From: Trichobilharzia szidati
Taxonomy: Eukaryota > Platyhelminthes > Trematoda > Strigeidida > Schistosomatidae
Reading direction: 5' to 3'
Assembly (NCBI GenBank): GCA_944472155.2
Contig: OX235271.1
Location: 38,986,633 to 39,050,632 of the forward strand
Length of the DNA: 64,000 bases
Below, in pieces: positions 10,225 through 21,699 of this stretch (position 1 is its first letter; each line of letters begins with the position of its first letter). The notes beneath the pieces are model-generated. The model saw only the letters and a list, made by a program, of their open reading frames with translations, searched no databases and was not told where the DNA came from. Both the position numbers and the translations under genes were made by a program.

Positions 10225-10440
10225 TTTTATATATAAAACCTCTGTTATGTTAATTTTGATTAATTTCCCTGAAGAAGTTCGGACCAGATTGCCGAACGAA
10301 ACGTTGGAATTACTCATTTCAATATCGCTGAGATTTTACAAATATAATTTTTTCCAAATGTCTACTTCTCACTCGGCGCCCAAATATTTTAGAACTATTC
10401 TGTCAAATCTTGACGACAGTTCATTTGAAATAAAGACCAG
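10225..10440 (+). mobile_element. PLE terminal piece with hammerhead-like core, direct copy
   Basis: CTGAAGA at 10269-10275, helix GTTCGG (277-282 of this kilobase)/CCGAAC (292-297) around ACCAGATTG, then GAAAC at 10298-10302 and GTTGGAA. It is followed by the sequence coding MSTSHSAPKYFRTILSNLDD. The 3' side of the core leaves almost no stem III (GAAAC directly before GTT), so any ribozyme would be of the minimal type or inactive. Confidence 0.55.
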
Positions 10441-11135
10441 ATTTGCAGTATAAAGGGATATCGTCATTCTGTTTCACAGGTTCTCGTCAGCTGCAAGCCA
10501 CTATCTGAATTTACAATGGTTATACTTAATGACAGTAACATACTTCCATGTATGAATATTAGTAAAGAAAACGTAAAATCAACGCATCCGACAATATATA
10601 TAAGCATTAAGTTTCTCAGTTTAAGTTACCGTCAGTTTATATGCTTTCAAAATAGAAAATGAAGGCTGAGGGGAAGGAGAAGATAGAAAACAGAAAAATC
10701 TAATAAACAATGTTAGCCTGCAGGTTTACATAGCAACTCAATAAGGTTATAATTCATAAAACTGAAAACTTGTTCAGTAAGATGAAATCACTAATATGGG
10801 TTATTAATCAATATAATCAAAATGCAGTTACCCAGGGGGGGGGTGAGAGATTGATTACATCCTCTTTCTGTATGTATAAGTTTGGTTTAAAACGCTTGAT
10901 TGCAACTGCTTCAGAAAATCGTAGTAAATTTACTGTCCTTTTTTTAGTATTTTAAAGGATTTAGAAGTCTCGACGAAACAGCCTTTATCCACTAGGTGTC
11001 TGTCTGGTTAGGTAGTTTTGCAGATGATGAGAACCTGTGAAATAGAATGATGATATGATTTTCTACTGCAAATCTGATCTTTCTTTCTTTATTGAAACTT
11101 ATCAAGGGAACCAAATGTATGAAATATTATGAATA
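10441..11135. other. No recognised feature
   Basis: AT-rich with a short G run near 10837. Nothing recognised. Confidence 0.45.
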
Positions 11136-11139
11136 TATT

Positions 11140-11480
11140 GTTATATCCTTGAGTTCCGTGGGGAACATAGAGCTCCAGCAGAATATCTGTATTTCAATAT
11201 TGTGCTCTACAGTCTCTGTTAGCTAATTCCGGGATTGCTCGTAAGCTTTCATTCCCACCCCACTCCACAAACATGATCTCCTTTATGCCAGCTTCTGATG
11301 CGCAACTTGTCGTTTCCTATCCGTGTTCCCAATTGAAGTTCCGCCTGCCGCATGATTTCACTCAACGTTCTTTTCAAATCCATTTCCTATTTTTTCCTGC
11401 ATATTTATGAATTTGGCTTTTCCATTGTATTAAGAATACTTACCATCCTAGCTAAACTAACCAGCTCACTACTGACTGGA
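11140..11480 (-). mobile_element. RTE-type LINE 3' fragment, old copy
   Basis: Reverse complement of the RTE end: GTTCCGTGGGGAACATAG at the 3' boundary, then the recognisable order TCATGCGG, CAAATCCATTTCC and TCCTGCATATTTATG. Many substitutions and no reading frame left. Confidence 0.6.
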
Positions 11481-11561
11481 ATCAACTTGAGAATTTTTCA
11501 GAACCAAGACGCTATGAACAGCTTTTCTTTTTAAGTTTTCGATCATAACTTTCATATAATT

Positions 11562-11745
11562 CAGTGGCATAGCAGTTAAGATGCCCGCCGCCCATGCACA
11601 TGGTTCAGGGTTCAATCCCCGGCAGAAGTACACCTGATATCAATGGTCGGTCTGCTAAATTTGGGCTACTGATATCACATGCTGAAAATTCTATAGTTGT
11701 ACCAAAAATACTGTGTGGATTCAAAATTAACACTTATTTTTAATT
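11562..11745 (+). mobile_element. tRNA-headed SINE, group A1
   Basis: Head CAGTGGCATAGCAGTTAAGA, box-B-like GGTTCAATCCCC, body GATATCAATGGTCGGTCTGC, tail CTGAAAATTCTATAGTTGTA. Confidence 0.8.
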
Positions 11746-11801
11746 TTCAAGCGTTTGGTTTGTAAGGATTAAATTTATTTTTTGTTTTTACGAGTTTGAC
11801 C

Positions 11802-12290
11802 GCGGATTGATATCACTTAGAGAACCATTGAAAACCACCAGGGAGTACTGGACAGCTGTTTCATCCTAGTTTGGGAATCATCGGCTGTACTCACCCACCA
11901 AAAGAGTTCTAACCCAGGAGCTTTCAGTTACGAGGCAAGTTGGCTCGTATACCATTCAGACACTGGGATCCACCCGATTCAATGGCCAGCCCATGGATTC
12001 TAACTTCTACCAATTCGTGATTTAGCGTGACTGGCACCAACCAATGTCATCGGTGGGAACTCCATCTTCACACTTGACATTTGAATGGACCTCACTGGTC
12101 ATGACTTCTTAATAGAACTCCAGGAAACTCTGTCTTATAGCAAGTCACTGGGTTCGAACCCCGATGGTGGGTGCTTACTGCTGATGATTCCCAAACTAGT
12201 GGGATGCAACAGCTGTTCAGAACTCCCTGGTTGGTTCTCAATGGTTCTCTAACTGATATCAGAATCCGTGGTCAAACTCGTATAAACTTA
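11802..12290. mobile_element. Mirrored pair of hammerhead-SINEs with spacer
   Basis: Minus unit 11802-11995 (TTTGACCGCGGATTGATATC, GGAGTACTGGACAGCTGTTT, TTTGGGAATCATCGG), spacer 11996-12140 (CTACCAATTCGTGATTTAGC), plus unit 12141-12290 (GGGTTCGAACCCC, CTGCTGATGATTCCCAAACT, TGATATCAG, GTGGTCAAACTCG). The plus core has CTGATGA intact but GAAAC changed to GCAAC. The minus core reads CGATGA. Confidence 0.8.
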
Positions 12291-12525
12291 TTTTTTTCTA
12301 AGTTTAGTTATTTTTCAGTTTTTTTAATAATTCAAGATATAACGCTGTTAGCATATAATGCCATCAGTTTCCTCTGGGCTATTCAGCTAAACCAAAATAA
12401 CTACTTAATTGACTGGTAAAAATATGTTTGTCTAGCTAAGCACTACGTGTAGAATTACCAATTGAGACTGGTATTTGTTCAGCCTACCAACGTTTTATCT
12501 GTCTACTGGCTTTGTCAACCGCTTG

Positions 12526-12528
<3 letters not shown>

Positions 12529-12557
<29 letters not shown>
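12529..12557. repeat. TA microsatellite
   Basis: About 14 TA units. Others lie at 25549-25580, 52196-52234 (the longest, inside an LTR-like repeat) and 62363-62381. Confidence 0.95.
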
Positions 12558-12559
<2 letters not shown>

Positions 12560-12561
<2 letters not shown>

Positions 12562-13298
12562 AGGCAGACAGAGAGAAATGCAACAGCACAGTAGACTATA
12601 GTAATTCATGAAGATAATGAATAATATGAGCAGTTTCAAATTCTTTTATAATGACATATATATGTGAGAGTGTATTTGGCTTTTAGTTTGACAGTTATGC
12701 GTTACAACAACAAAAATGAAGTTATTTAACGATAATTATCAAAATATTTTTAAATATGTACCTCTGTCAGAGAACGCTGGAATATAAAATCACATGTTTT
12801 ACGCATAAAGAAAAAAATTAGATTTTGGCAGGGTACATGTAAAAGAAAACGACGTTATTAATAGAGAGAATCCTAAAATATTATTTTAAGAACATGATAA
12901 CTAGTTTGGTGATTTAAGAGGATAATAGTCTTACTATGTTCATGAAGGATTGTGTATTTTTATTGCTGCCTACTGTCTGTCGAATGTATGATGAACTCAA
13001 CAAAGAAAGGCATGGTCTACAGTCGCAAAACTTGGCCACTATGACTTTATTCTGAATTTTGTCTAATCGATATATAGCACACAGTGATAGATGATGTTTC
13101 GAGTACAATTTGTCACTCATAATCATTTCATACTGTATCATTGTATGCTATATCAAATTAATAAAGTAACTTGGAAGTAAACACAGAGTCTGAATGAGGT
13201 GATATTTCGAGAGTTATTTTACTTTGAAGCATACAGTGAGATGTACTCATAGTCGGCTGATATATGCATTATAAATAAATAAAATAAGGGCTTATATC
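12560..13298. other. No recognised feature
   Basis: AT-rich. The minus open frame at 12914-13141 has no recognisable motif. Confidence 0.45.
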
Positions 13299-13299
13299 C

Positions 13300-13625
13300 C
13301 GATTACAATGATTATTCCTCTGAGTTCCGAATGAAGTATAGGCCTTCAACATCACATCTCCAATCCATCCTGATCTCTGAAGTCGTTTGCACTTGACTGC
13401 TCGATCACTGATAAGGTTTCATTTTTCTATCTATCACACGACCTCTTCCATGTCACCCTCAGAACTCCAACTGGTCAGTTCCATTTTGGGGTATCTCGCC
13501 GATGCCTAATGTCACTTAGCTGTCTTCTCAGCATATCTCCCATCCATCTCCATTTTCTTCAGCAGATTTGTTGGGTAACAGATTCCTGGCTGGTTGACTG
13601 TCAGTGTTCCTTGGCGCTACTCCTT
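13300..13625 (-). mobile_element. RTE-type LINE 3' fragment, old copy
   Basis: Order of the RTE end is readable in reverse complement: GAGTTCCGAATGAAGTATAG boundary, CACACGACCTCTTCCATGTC, then CATCTCCATTTTCTTCAGCA. Heavily diverged from the young copies. Confidence 0.65.
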
Positions 13626-13744
13626 TGTATTCTGATAGGAGTTATTTAATTTAAATACATAAGACTTAGTATTACAAGCAAGAAATATTCCAGCCTGGTA
13701 GATATTATACAAGAATTGATTCGTTTACGAGTTATATGGAATTT

Positions 13745-13830
13745 TACACGCTACTGTTAACTTTCAAACTTCTGAGTTTAATTATAAAGCTTTCGTTATC
13801 CTACTTGACAACATCGTCAACTCTGAAATA
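13745..13830 (-). mobile_element. PLE terminal fragment
   Basis: Minus strand reads GACGATGTTGTCAAGTAGGA then AACGAAAGCTTTATAATT, the same block as the hammerhead-like PLE ends near 808 and 25367, with the CTGAAGA part altered. Confidence 0.45.
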
Positions 13831-13997
13831 CAAAAAATAAGGTTAGCTCTATGAATTCTTGAATGAAAGCTTCAAAAGTGAAACTATTTTAGCTTAGAGA
13901 AAACAGTACCAACGAGAATCAACCATTTGAGCTACAAATCTTCTCCATTATCTCAACACTGAGCTGTAGTTAAATAATGAAAGGTTATCTAACACAT

Positions 13998-14782
13998 GTA
14001 TTATTATTATTGTTCCCTTGGGTTCCTAGTGGAACATAGGGCTTCAACTGCACGCCTCCACTTGCTTCTGTCTTCTGCTGTACTTTTCACCTCCATCCAT
14101 GTTAGTCCATACTGTTTCAACTCCTCTTCACACGATCTCCTCCATGTCACCCTCGGACGTCCCACTCGCCGCTTCCCTTTCGGATTCCACTCGAGCACTG
14201 GCCTGACGCGCGATGTCACTCAACGGCCTCCTCAGCGAGTGTTCAATCCATCTCCACTTCCTCCTGAATATTTTTTGGGTGATTGGTTTTGGTTTTGTTC
14301 GTTCCCATAGTTTCTTGTTGGTGATTCTTTCCGGCCATCTGATCTTCAGCATAAAACGAAGACAGTTGTTGATAAAGGTCTGCAACAGGCTGTTGGAAAT
14401 ATTCTTTGTGACACACTGTCCAAGTTTCTGATCCGTATAGAAGAACTGACTGACTTGACGCTTGTATTGAAAATCCGAATTTTGTTTTTGATGCTGAGTT
14501 GAGTGACGAAGATTTCCAGATTGGTTTCAGGTTGATGAATGTGTTTCTCGTCTTCCCGATTCTCGATTTGACATCCTCGTCCGTTCCTCCTGTAGTTGAG
14601 ACAATGCTCCCTAGATAAGTGAAGTGAATGAAGTAACCTCTCTCAAATCCCTCCCGTTGATGGTGATTAGCGCTGGATGTTGCTGCTGTTGTTGTTTGTT
14701 GGTTATTTTCATAACCTCCGTCTTGTCTATGTTCACCTGGAGTCCTGTCTTTGCTGCCTCTTCGACCAGTTTGTCGGTTAAT
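13998..14782 (-). mobile_element. RTE-type LINE 3' end, young copy
   Basis: Minus strand holds the last quarter of an RTE (SR2-like) polyprotein with a few frameshifts: VNIDKTEVMKITNKQQQQQ, TINGRDLREVTSFT, YLGSIVSTTGGTDEDVKSRI, FGFSIQASSQSVLLYGSETW, then LRFMLKIRWPERI and WRWIEHSLRRP. It ends at GTTCCACTAGGAACCCAAGG and an AATAAT tail. It is 5' truncated at about 14782, typical for LINE insertions. The Gln run comes from a CAG/CAA repeat shared by all copies. Confidence 0.9.
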
Positions 14783-15039
14783 AATGTAACGCATATGTTA
14801 GGGGGAATATTGGAAACAATTGCTTCTATGTTTGTGAAACTTGTTTTCAGCCATCTCTCATAAGATAAACAATCACAAAAGAAGTGATTATTTATTTTAG
14901 TGGCAAATAGCAGTGGAGTAGTGGAAAGGCATAAGGTTTGTATTTCAGACTCATTAACTGAATACATAGGCAATCCTAGGGTGTATCATTGTCCATAATA
15001 AGAATTCGAATCAACACTTAATACAATTTTGATTGTATA

Positions 15040-15360
15040 TCGATACCAATTAGAGAATCATTGAAAATCAGATAAGACTACTAGACAGCTGTTTCGTCAT
15101 AGCTTGGCACTCATCGTCAGTACACTTCCACCACCAGGGTTCAAGTCAAGGTCCTTCAGGTTACCAGGTGGGCTCGTAGACTATTTAGCCACTGGGACCC
15201 AACTGAATGGCCTATAAATACTCACTCCTACCAATTCGTGATTTTAGCACGACTAACACCAGCCAATCTGATTGGTGGTGAATGCCTGTCCTCACTCCCA
15301 ACCGGGTAGACCTCATTGGTCACCACTTCTCACTATAACACCCGGTAACTTCGTCGCGTA
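15040..15360 (-). mobile_element. Hammerhead-SINE, minus unit with spacer
   Basis: Minus unit (TAGACAGCTGTTTCGTCATA, GCACTCATCGTCAGTACA, GGGTTCAAGTC) followed by the same spacer that separates mirrored pairs elsewhere (CTACCAATTCGTGATTTTAG). The plus partner is missing, so it is a half-pair. Confidence 0.65.
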
Positions 15361-15789
15361 GCCTTATTGTTTTAAATATTAAGCATTATACATTTGAATG
15401 GTAAATAAAAGTAGCTCCAGTTTTTCAACAAGTATTAGTTTGTTAATACAATTTTCGACCTTCCCAGTCACTGACGTATAAAATTAAAATAATCACTTCC
15501 TACTTCTGTATAAGCCTTAGCTGATGACTCTTGAAAAATAAAATCTTTGCACCCATTCGCACGACGCATACTTTAGTGGTATATGTGTATGGAAACCTAT
15601 GCCTTTGAAATATTGAAAATATTTGTTGATAACTGACGCATCTATAGGCCACTTGTTTGACTTTATTGAAAAACCATCAGATGAATTTATTTGTACATTT
15701 TGCCCTTGATATCCTTCAAAATAGTCAACCAAGAACTAATCTATATATGTTTAAACCAAGTTCACTTTTAACAGTTTGAAAAAATATGG

Positions 15790-16930
15790 GCATTGGGTAT
15801 ATGATATTCATTATAATAAATGTTTCCTTGTATTTCCCAATGAATGAAAAACAAAACTGTATTGTTTTTTCTGAGAAAAAAGAGGAAATATAAAACATTA
15901 CTGAAACTCTCAAGCAAAATAACTACCCAAGGAACTTCATCAACAAAATCAACACTGACATTAGGTAAAGCCGAAAACATGGACCTCAACAGTCGTCATC
16001 CCATATAAAGCAAAGATGTCAGATGATATCAGAAGAGTAATCAATCAGCTCGACTTCAGAGTTTTCTTCAAAACATCAGACACTGCGAAATAACCTTGTC
16101 CACATAAAAGACTAAATCCCTAAAGATTCTCTGTCTAATTGTATCTATAAAATAAAATGCTTGCTGGGAATGTGATGCGATATACATGGGACAAACTTCA
16201 TCAGAAAGAAATCAAAATCAGAAGAAATGAACACCGTAGAGCATCTGTTCGACCACCGAGAAATCCAGTTGAACTAGAAAAGCTTGAAAAATCATCAGCC
16301 ACGCTATAGAATCAGGCCACAAAATTGATTTTGACAATATTGAAATCATCATCCAGAAAAATTTCAGAAATCACAAAGAACGTCTAACATCATCAGAAGA
16401 ACTTCATATGATCAAATGGAATCCAAATAGTCTGAATAGGAATGATGGCCTAAAACAGAATTTGACCTGGTTACAATACCCCCCATCCCTATGAAGTGAG
16501 AAAATCAACACGAATGTGATAAGCAATTTCACTATGTAAACACACGCTGCTTTTATAATCTTATACACTTATCAAACCCAACATCCTACACCTGGTTTTG
16601 TTATCTTTAGTAATTGGCCAACTTGAAAACTCAAAAATGACCAAATGCTGATGAACGATGATTAAGTTGTTATCTTTATGCTGAGATTTTGTAAATTCTG
16701 GTTTAATAATACTTTGATAAAGCTATTAGCACCACTGAATAGCGAAACGTCAGTAAACACAACAATTTTGTTTTGTCTTTTTCGTTCATTGGGAAATACA
16801 AGAAAACCTTTATTACAAGAAGTGATCTCATCAAGAGATTAACCCCATATCCGTAGGGGCTAGTGAGTTCTGTGAAACAATGTCCAGCCCTAAAGGTGTT
16901 AGTCTTTATCTGATCGATAAGCATAAGAAT
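15790..16930 (+). mobile_element. Penelope-like element, second family, with inverted ends
   Basis: Sense strand from about 16140 gives a broken GIY-YIG-type end: AIYMGQTSS, EHRRAS-type codons, HAIESGHKIDFDN, then HKERLTSSEELHMIKWNP and SLNRNDGL. This is the domain order of PLE endonucleases. Bases 15815-15865 (TTGTATTTCCCAATGAATGA) recur inverted at 16775-16820, so the copy is bracketed by inverted terminal pieces. Near the right end a hairpin GCTATT/AATAGC (16722-16743) is followed by GAAAC and GTC, a hammerhead-like order, preceded by TTGATAA instead of CTGANGA. Confidence 0.6.
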
Positions 16931-17261
16931 ATCTCTGAAGTAAATTGAAAATCACAACCTATCATTCATTTTTACTAACATACTTACTCACGTACATAGT
17001 TCTATAATCTTATTTCGTACTAATTACCTCCAAGTATCTCAGCATTGTATTTTCAGTCAGGATTTTCTAAGGTTATACTTAGCTAGCTTTGAATACAAGT
17101 ATTACAAAGTGGCTGAGGTTTGTAAAGGTCGGGTAAATGCTTTCGCAATGGACTAGGTATTGAAGTGATTTTTTAGGAATTATTTGAGAAGTTTAATATC
17201 CATCACATTTAACATCAGCAAAATGAAAACACGATGTCTAGACTGACTACTAACTGACTTA

Positions 17262-17480
17262 AGTTAGCGAACAATTGAAAATCATCAAAGACTACTAGAC
17301 AGCTGCCTTGTCCTTCTTTGGGACTCGTTAGCAGCGCACAAACGCAGAACATTCAGGTTACAAGGCTAGGTTGTTTACCATTGAGATACTAGGATGGAAT
17401 CTAATAACACATGAATTATATGACTTCTGCCGACTCATTTTGTGATTAAACTTGAAACCAATGAAATCCCTACAAACCAC
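17262..17480 (-). mobile_element. Hammerhead-SINE, minus unit, decayed
   Basis: AGACTACTAGACAGCTGCCT, then TTTGGGACTCGTTAGCAG and the family head in complement (AGATACTAGGATGGAATCTA). Core bases are lost. Confidence 0.6.
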
Positions 17481-17559
17481 CATATGAAAATTAATCTAGC
17501 GGTCACTAGTAACTGAATACAGGATGAATTCACCTGAAGTTCCAGTGATAAGTCTTGGC

Positions 17560-18620
17560 GGATGGAGTACACACCGACGACACTGGTCGTCGGTCTCATT
17601 ATATGTCACGAAGTGGCAGAAGTTAGGAATGATTATTATTGTGTTTTCCTTTAATTCCTAGAGGAACATAGGGCTTCAGCCGTGCGTCTTCATTGCGTTC
17701 GGTTCTCTGCTAGAGTCTTCACCTGGCTCCAAGTCTGCCCACACGCTTTCATCTCCTCTTCACATCACCTCATCCAAGTCACCCACCCTCCCACTGACGA
17801 CCAACTCGCCGCTTCCCTTTCGGGTTCCACTCGAGCAATGGCTTGTCTAGTGATGTCACTTGATGGATTGTTTCCTCAGAGTATGGCCAGCCAATCCATC
17901 TCCATTTCTTCCTGCCTATTTGTTGCACAATCGGTTCCTGCTGTGTTGGTTTGCTCCCAGAGATCTCTGTGTCTGATCTTTTCTGACCGGCCATCTGATC
18001 TTGAGTAGTATTGAGCGAAGACAACTGTCAATGAAGGTCTGTAGTTTGTTTGATGTGCTCTTTATGACGCGCGAAGTCTCTTATCCGTATAGTGAGTAGG
18101 ACTGACTTCACATTGGAGCTGAAGATCCGTATCTTATTTTTCATGCTGAGTGCTGTTGACATCCACACAGACTTCAGAGTAGTGAAAGCTTGTCTTGCTC
18201 TTCCGATTCTTGCTTTGATATCCTCATCAGTTCCGTCTGCCTGTAGTTGAAACGATGCTTCCCAGGTAGGTGGAAGAGGTTGTTTCTTTCAGGTTCCTCC
18301 CATTTCTGCTGATCGTTGTCTGTTGTTGTTGTTGTTCGTGTCCAGGAATCTCCATCACCTCTGTTTTCTCTATGTTCACCTGAAGTCCTATCTTTGATGC
18401 TTCTTCTGCCAACTTGTTGCTTTTCGCTTGCATATCAGACATATATCATCGGCGAAGTACAGATCCTCCAAGTTTTTCGTGAGGGTCCATTTTATGCCTG
18501 TTTCAGTTAGGAATGATAGGCCATTGGATTGCATCCCGAAGCCTCAACTGTATACGAGCTCACCTCTTAACCTGAAAGTCGTAAGCTCAATCCCTAATGG
18601 TGTCATGGCTGTATATATAA
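17560..18620 (+). mobile_element. Hammerhead-SINE head split by an RTE insertion
   Basis: The SINE leader (GAAGTGGCAGAAGTTAGGAA) ends at 17633 and resumes at 18505 with AGTTAGGAATGATAGGCCAT and the tRNA-like head (ACTGTATACGAGCTC). The 13-bp AGTTAGGAATGAT is present on both sides (17621-17633 and 18505-18517), the target-site duplication of the RTE in between. Confidence 0.75.
17634..18504 (-). mobile_element. RTE-type LINE, 5'-truncated insertion with target-site duplication
   Basis: Minus strand: MQAKSNKLAEEASKIGLQVN, IEKTEVMEI, a Gln codon run, RNGRNLKETTSSTYLGSIVS, then WRWIGWPYSEETIHQV and LEWNPKGKRRVGRQ. It ends in GTTCCTCTAGGAATTAAAGG and a TAAT-rich tail at 17634. Flanked by a perfect 13-bp direct repeat, so both ends are known. 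Frameshifts separate the blocks. Confidence 0.9.
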
Positions 18621-18939
18621 TAGAAAAGGAAAGCTCAGCCTCTTTACTACACAATATTTTCAATAATTGAAGCTTATTTCACAACATGATAACTGAAGAA
18701 TGCAATATGTGTAACTACAAATAGTCTACAACGTATAAATGCATGACGCATTTATCAGTTTATTAGGCATCTGCTGTCATTATTTTATGATCGGTGTTTC
18801 AGTTAACTGAAACTGTTGTGTTTTTTTAACTAACAGACGGTTGAAAGTGAAATAAAGTTAGAGAGAGTGAATGACATTTAATTTTATGAATGTCTATGTG
18901 TCACATGTTTCAATATATATAATAAAATGTGATAGAAAC

Positions 18940-19075
18940 TGTTTCGCCACAAAAAGTATTTATAGAATATTATTTTGGTGTAGTTGCATTCTATAAGCTA
19001 GGTGATTTAACTGCAAAGCTTTCATTTCATTTTGTTTGAAGACAACATCTTCAGCGCAAAAATCGATATGAATTG
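18940..19075 (-). mobile_element. PLE terminal fragment with hammerhead-like core
   Basis: Minus strand: CGCTGAAGATGTTGTCTTCA, then ATGAAAGCTTTGCAGTTAAA and CACCTAGCTTATAGAATGCA, the solo form of the PLE end seen at 25367-25430. Confidence 0.5.
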
Positions 19076-19484
19076 AACTTATTTGAATTCTCTAATGAAT
19101 GATACAAGTGTATCCCTTGACAACCAACCGGTCACGACAAAGTAGCTGTGAACAGAACTGCACAAAAGGCAAAAGTAATTACGACCAAAATGAAAGCGAC
19201 AGTATCTACACACGTGAATGTTTGTACAGGATAAGACTGCTCAGTTTACTGTTGTTATTAAGAGTAGAAAGCTAAAAGGTCTAGTGTACATAGTCGAACA
19301 AAATTAATCCTTTTTAGAGAAAGGGCAATTAAAGTGAAGACGCCGTTTCTAATTGAATAAATTTTAGAAGTTATTGATCGATTAATTTTGGTGTAAGAAG
19401 ACGAGAAATAATCACGAAAATTTCTTAAGGAAAACAAACAGGCATGAATCGTATAAAGGTACATTAGTAAATTATATACTTACA

Positions 19485-19800
19485 TAAGCAGGCAACTTAC
19501 TTCCCATACTGTAGACCAGATGACCAGAAAGGATTAGTAAAACTTCAGCAACGAACTAACCAACAACCTCTTGCTAAGCAAATATATAGGAAGAAATGGA
19601 GATGGGCTAGATACACGCTAAGGAAACCCTTGAGTGATATCAGACACCACGCCCTAGGATAGAACGACAAATTGTCCGCTTAAGGGTGACATGGGAAATA
19701 TACTTCACGCAAGATATCTATCAGCTAGGAATTGATCGACTGGGACTCATGGCTGTTGGAATATTCTGGAACTTAATTCAGACAGACCTATAAGTGCCCA
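19485..19800 (+). mobile_element. RTE-type LINE 3' fragment, old sense copy
   Basis: Decayed frame: LPYCRPDDQKG, QQRTNQQPLAKQIYRKKWRW, then ARYTLRKPLSDI. This matches the end region of the other RTE copies (NQQPL-x-K-x-I-x-R-K-K-W-R-W). Confidence 0.65.
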
Positions 19801-20400
19801 AGATGACTTCTAGACAAGCCTTAAACACCAACACTTACTAAACTTTCTTTCCTCGGTTAATTCTGATCATTACACTATCTACCTTGTATGTACTGATAAA
19901 TGAAGTCCAGGTAAAAAGGCGTATGCACTGTTGTGTGCCCTGGTATGAATTATACTTACATAACAAGTAAAAAAAAACTAAAATTAATGCGTAGTAATAT
20001 GGTGTACAACTTATCTGTCGACAGTCTCGGGTAGCAAGCTCAAGGGGTGTGCCTACTGATAGCACAAATCAGAGAACAAGCCACTTGCAAGCAGTCAAGT
20101 AGGAAAAAGATGGTGTAGCGCCATAGCACATGTATGCGTTAAAACAAAAGTTCAAACATTCACTGTGCACTACAGACCTATGAAAATAAGCGTAATAAAA
20201 TGCTACCTGGCAGACAAAAATAATAATTTCCACATTATCATAATTGGTAATGAGATAGTAAGAAATCCCCACGAAAAGTAGTACAGAGTTGATACTTATA
20301 AAAAGACACTTTATAAACTGATGGAAAAAAGTGCTTACATGATAAGATGATATTTATGACTTACTTGTTAATCGGTGACATTATCTAAACCGTTTTCACT
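19801..20400. other. No recognised feature
   Basis: Two short minus-strand open frames without motifs. Nothing else seen. Confidence 0.4.
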
Positions 20401-20655
20401 GGGCTAAAACTTATCAAGGAGAAGACAGTTGAATGACATCCCATGTCCGGCACTCGAGTGAAACCTCAACAGCGAACTACCAGCTGTACATGTATTCGAA
20501 GGTGACATGGAGGAGATCGTGTAACGACCAAAATGAAAGTTAATTAACAATCATGGAACCAGCTTAAAAAGATTGCAGTGAACAAGGTGAAATAGATATG
20601 TGCTGTTGAAGAACTGTATTCCATTTGAAAAACCAAGAATATAATAGTAGTAAAA
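20400..20655 (+). mobile_element. RTE-type LINE 3' end, old sense copy
   Basis: CGGCACTCGAGTGAAACC, GTGACATGGAGGAGATCGTG and the end GAAGAACTGTATTCCATTTG with a TAATA tail follow the RTE order with many changes. Confidence 0.6.
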
Positions 20656-20715
20656 CTCTTCAATTACCAGTATTTGACATCCTAAGGATGATAGTCATGT
20701 AACTTATCCCAGTTG

Positions 20716-20950
20716 GTCGGTGGCACAGAAGTAGAATGCTCGCCAAACACATCGCATGTGGTTCGGGGTTCGATCTCCGGTGACATACGCACTGCTATAC
20801 CTCGCTAAGCCAGTAATAAGACTAGTAAAGAGGGAAGGTTGGGCATGAGGCTAGCAACCATATCCCGTAAAAGTAAAACCACTGCTACTGATACTTCAAA
20901 GCTCTAGGTTGAAGCTCTATGTTCCAGTGGGAACGTAAAAAAATATAAAA
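20716..20950 (+). mobile_element. tRNA-headed SINE, group A2 variant
   Basis: GTCGGTGGCACAGAAGTAGA, CGCATGTGGTTCGGGGTTCG, CTCGCTAAGCCAGTAATAAG and tail CTATGTTCCAGTGGGAACG. Same subgroup as the copy at 3932. Confidence 0.8.
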
Positions 20951-21233
20951 AGCTTATACTTACCTACACAGACTAAATTAACAGTCGGTGACTTTGTAGC
21001 TTAGTCTTGTTTGAAACCCAGTACCGAATGATGGCACACACCAAGACGTAGTGTTATCACTCACAAAAACCTACTTTAAAATAAAGCATTTACAAATGAA
21101 ATATGTTTTTGCTATTGCTGATCATGGCAATAGATTAAAACATTATCAACCTATTTAAATGGTATACATTTACGATCTACAATAAGTGATTCAGTTTGTT
21201 TACTGATACAACTATCGTTTTTCTGTATTTTAG

Positions 21234-21385
21234 TATCTATGTTGGATGGAGGTATTTACATGTATGCCGGTATCGTTATTAGCAGACGTACTGGACCCGG
21301 TGCATTTTTCGCCTTTCTGTTAGCCAGTTTAGTGGCTTTGCTTAATGCTATAAACTATTCAGAATTGGCTTGCCGTTTCCCAAAA
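21234..21385 (+). CDS. CAT-family amino-acid transporter, first visible exon
   Basis: First recognisable exon of a multi-exon SLC7/CAT-type cationic amino-acid transporter, a plasma-membrane permease for arginine/lysine-type substrates in this family. The exon follows a pyrimidine-rich tract ending TTTTAG and stops at GTAAGT. It starts with two bases of a split codon (intron phase 1) and then gives 50 residues. The segment reads GGIYMYAG, then TGPGAFFAFLLAS, then NYSELACRFPK. This matches the family's helix 1b and helix 2 region, where CATs have G-A/T-G-V/I-Y-V-L, a GP motif and a Y-x-E-F/L-x-x-R-x-P end. About 60 N-terminal residues, including the first helix, must lie on an upstream exon that I could not find in 1-21233. 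The joined readable protein is 608 residues, and CATs are usually about 600-680. Substrate is inferred from family only. Confidence 0.9.
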
Positions 21386-21699
21386 GTAAGTGATTTTATT
21401 GAGATGAAGGGTGTTCACATTTATCAATTTGAGTAGAGAAATAAATATTTATTAATTTTGGGAACATTGTTTTTCATATTCTTCTTAAACGCTTCACTCC
21501 AAATTAACACGAACTAGGTAGTTAATGAAATCTAGGAGACAAGGACAGAATTATTTTCTTCCTTGTTGAAATATGATCTGACAGGAAGCACTTGCCAAGT
21601 CATACTTACTAAATTACCACTCATAAATTAATTCATCGGAATACCATAATCTCTAAATAATCTACACCTGCTTCAAAAACGCATTGCAACGATAATTCA

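Noticed and set aside
14624..14863. Leu/Cys-rich frames opposite the RTE Gln-codon run (also at 26474 and 32594)
   Set aside because: They are the antisense of the CAG/CAA repeat in the RTE frame; shadows, not genes.
1..21233. Search for the missing 5' exon of the transporter
   Set aside because: I looked for a phase-1 donor preceded by codons resembling the family's N-terminal L-T-x-x-D-L-x-x-x-G and found none that I could support.
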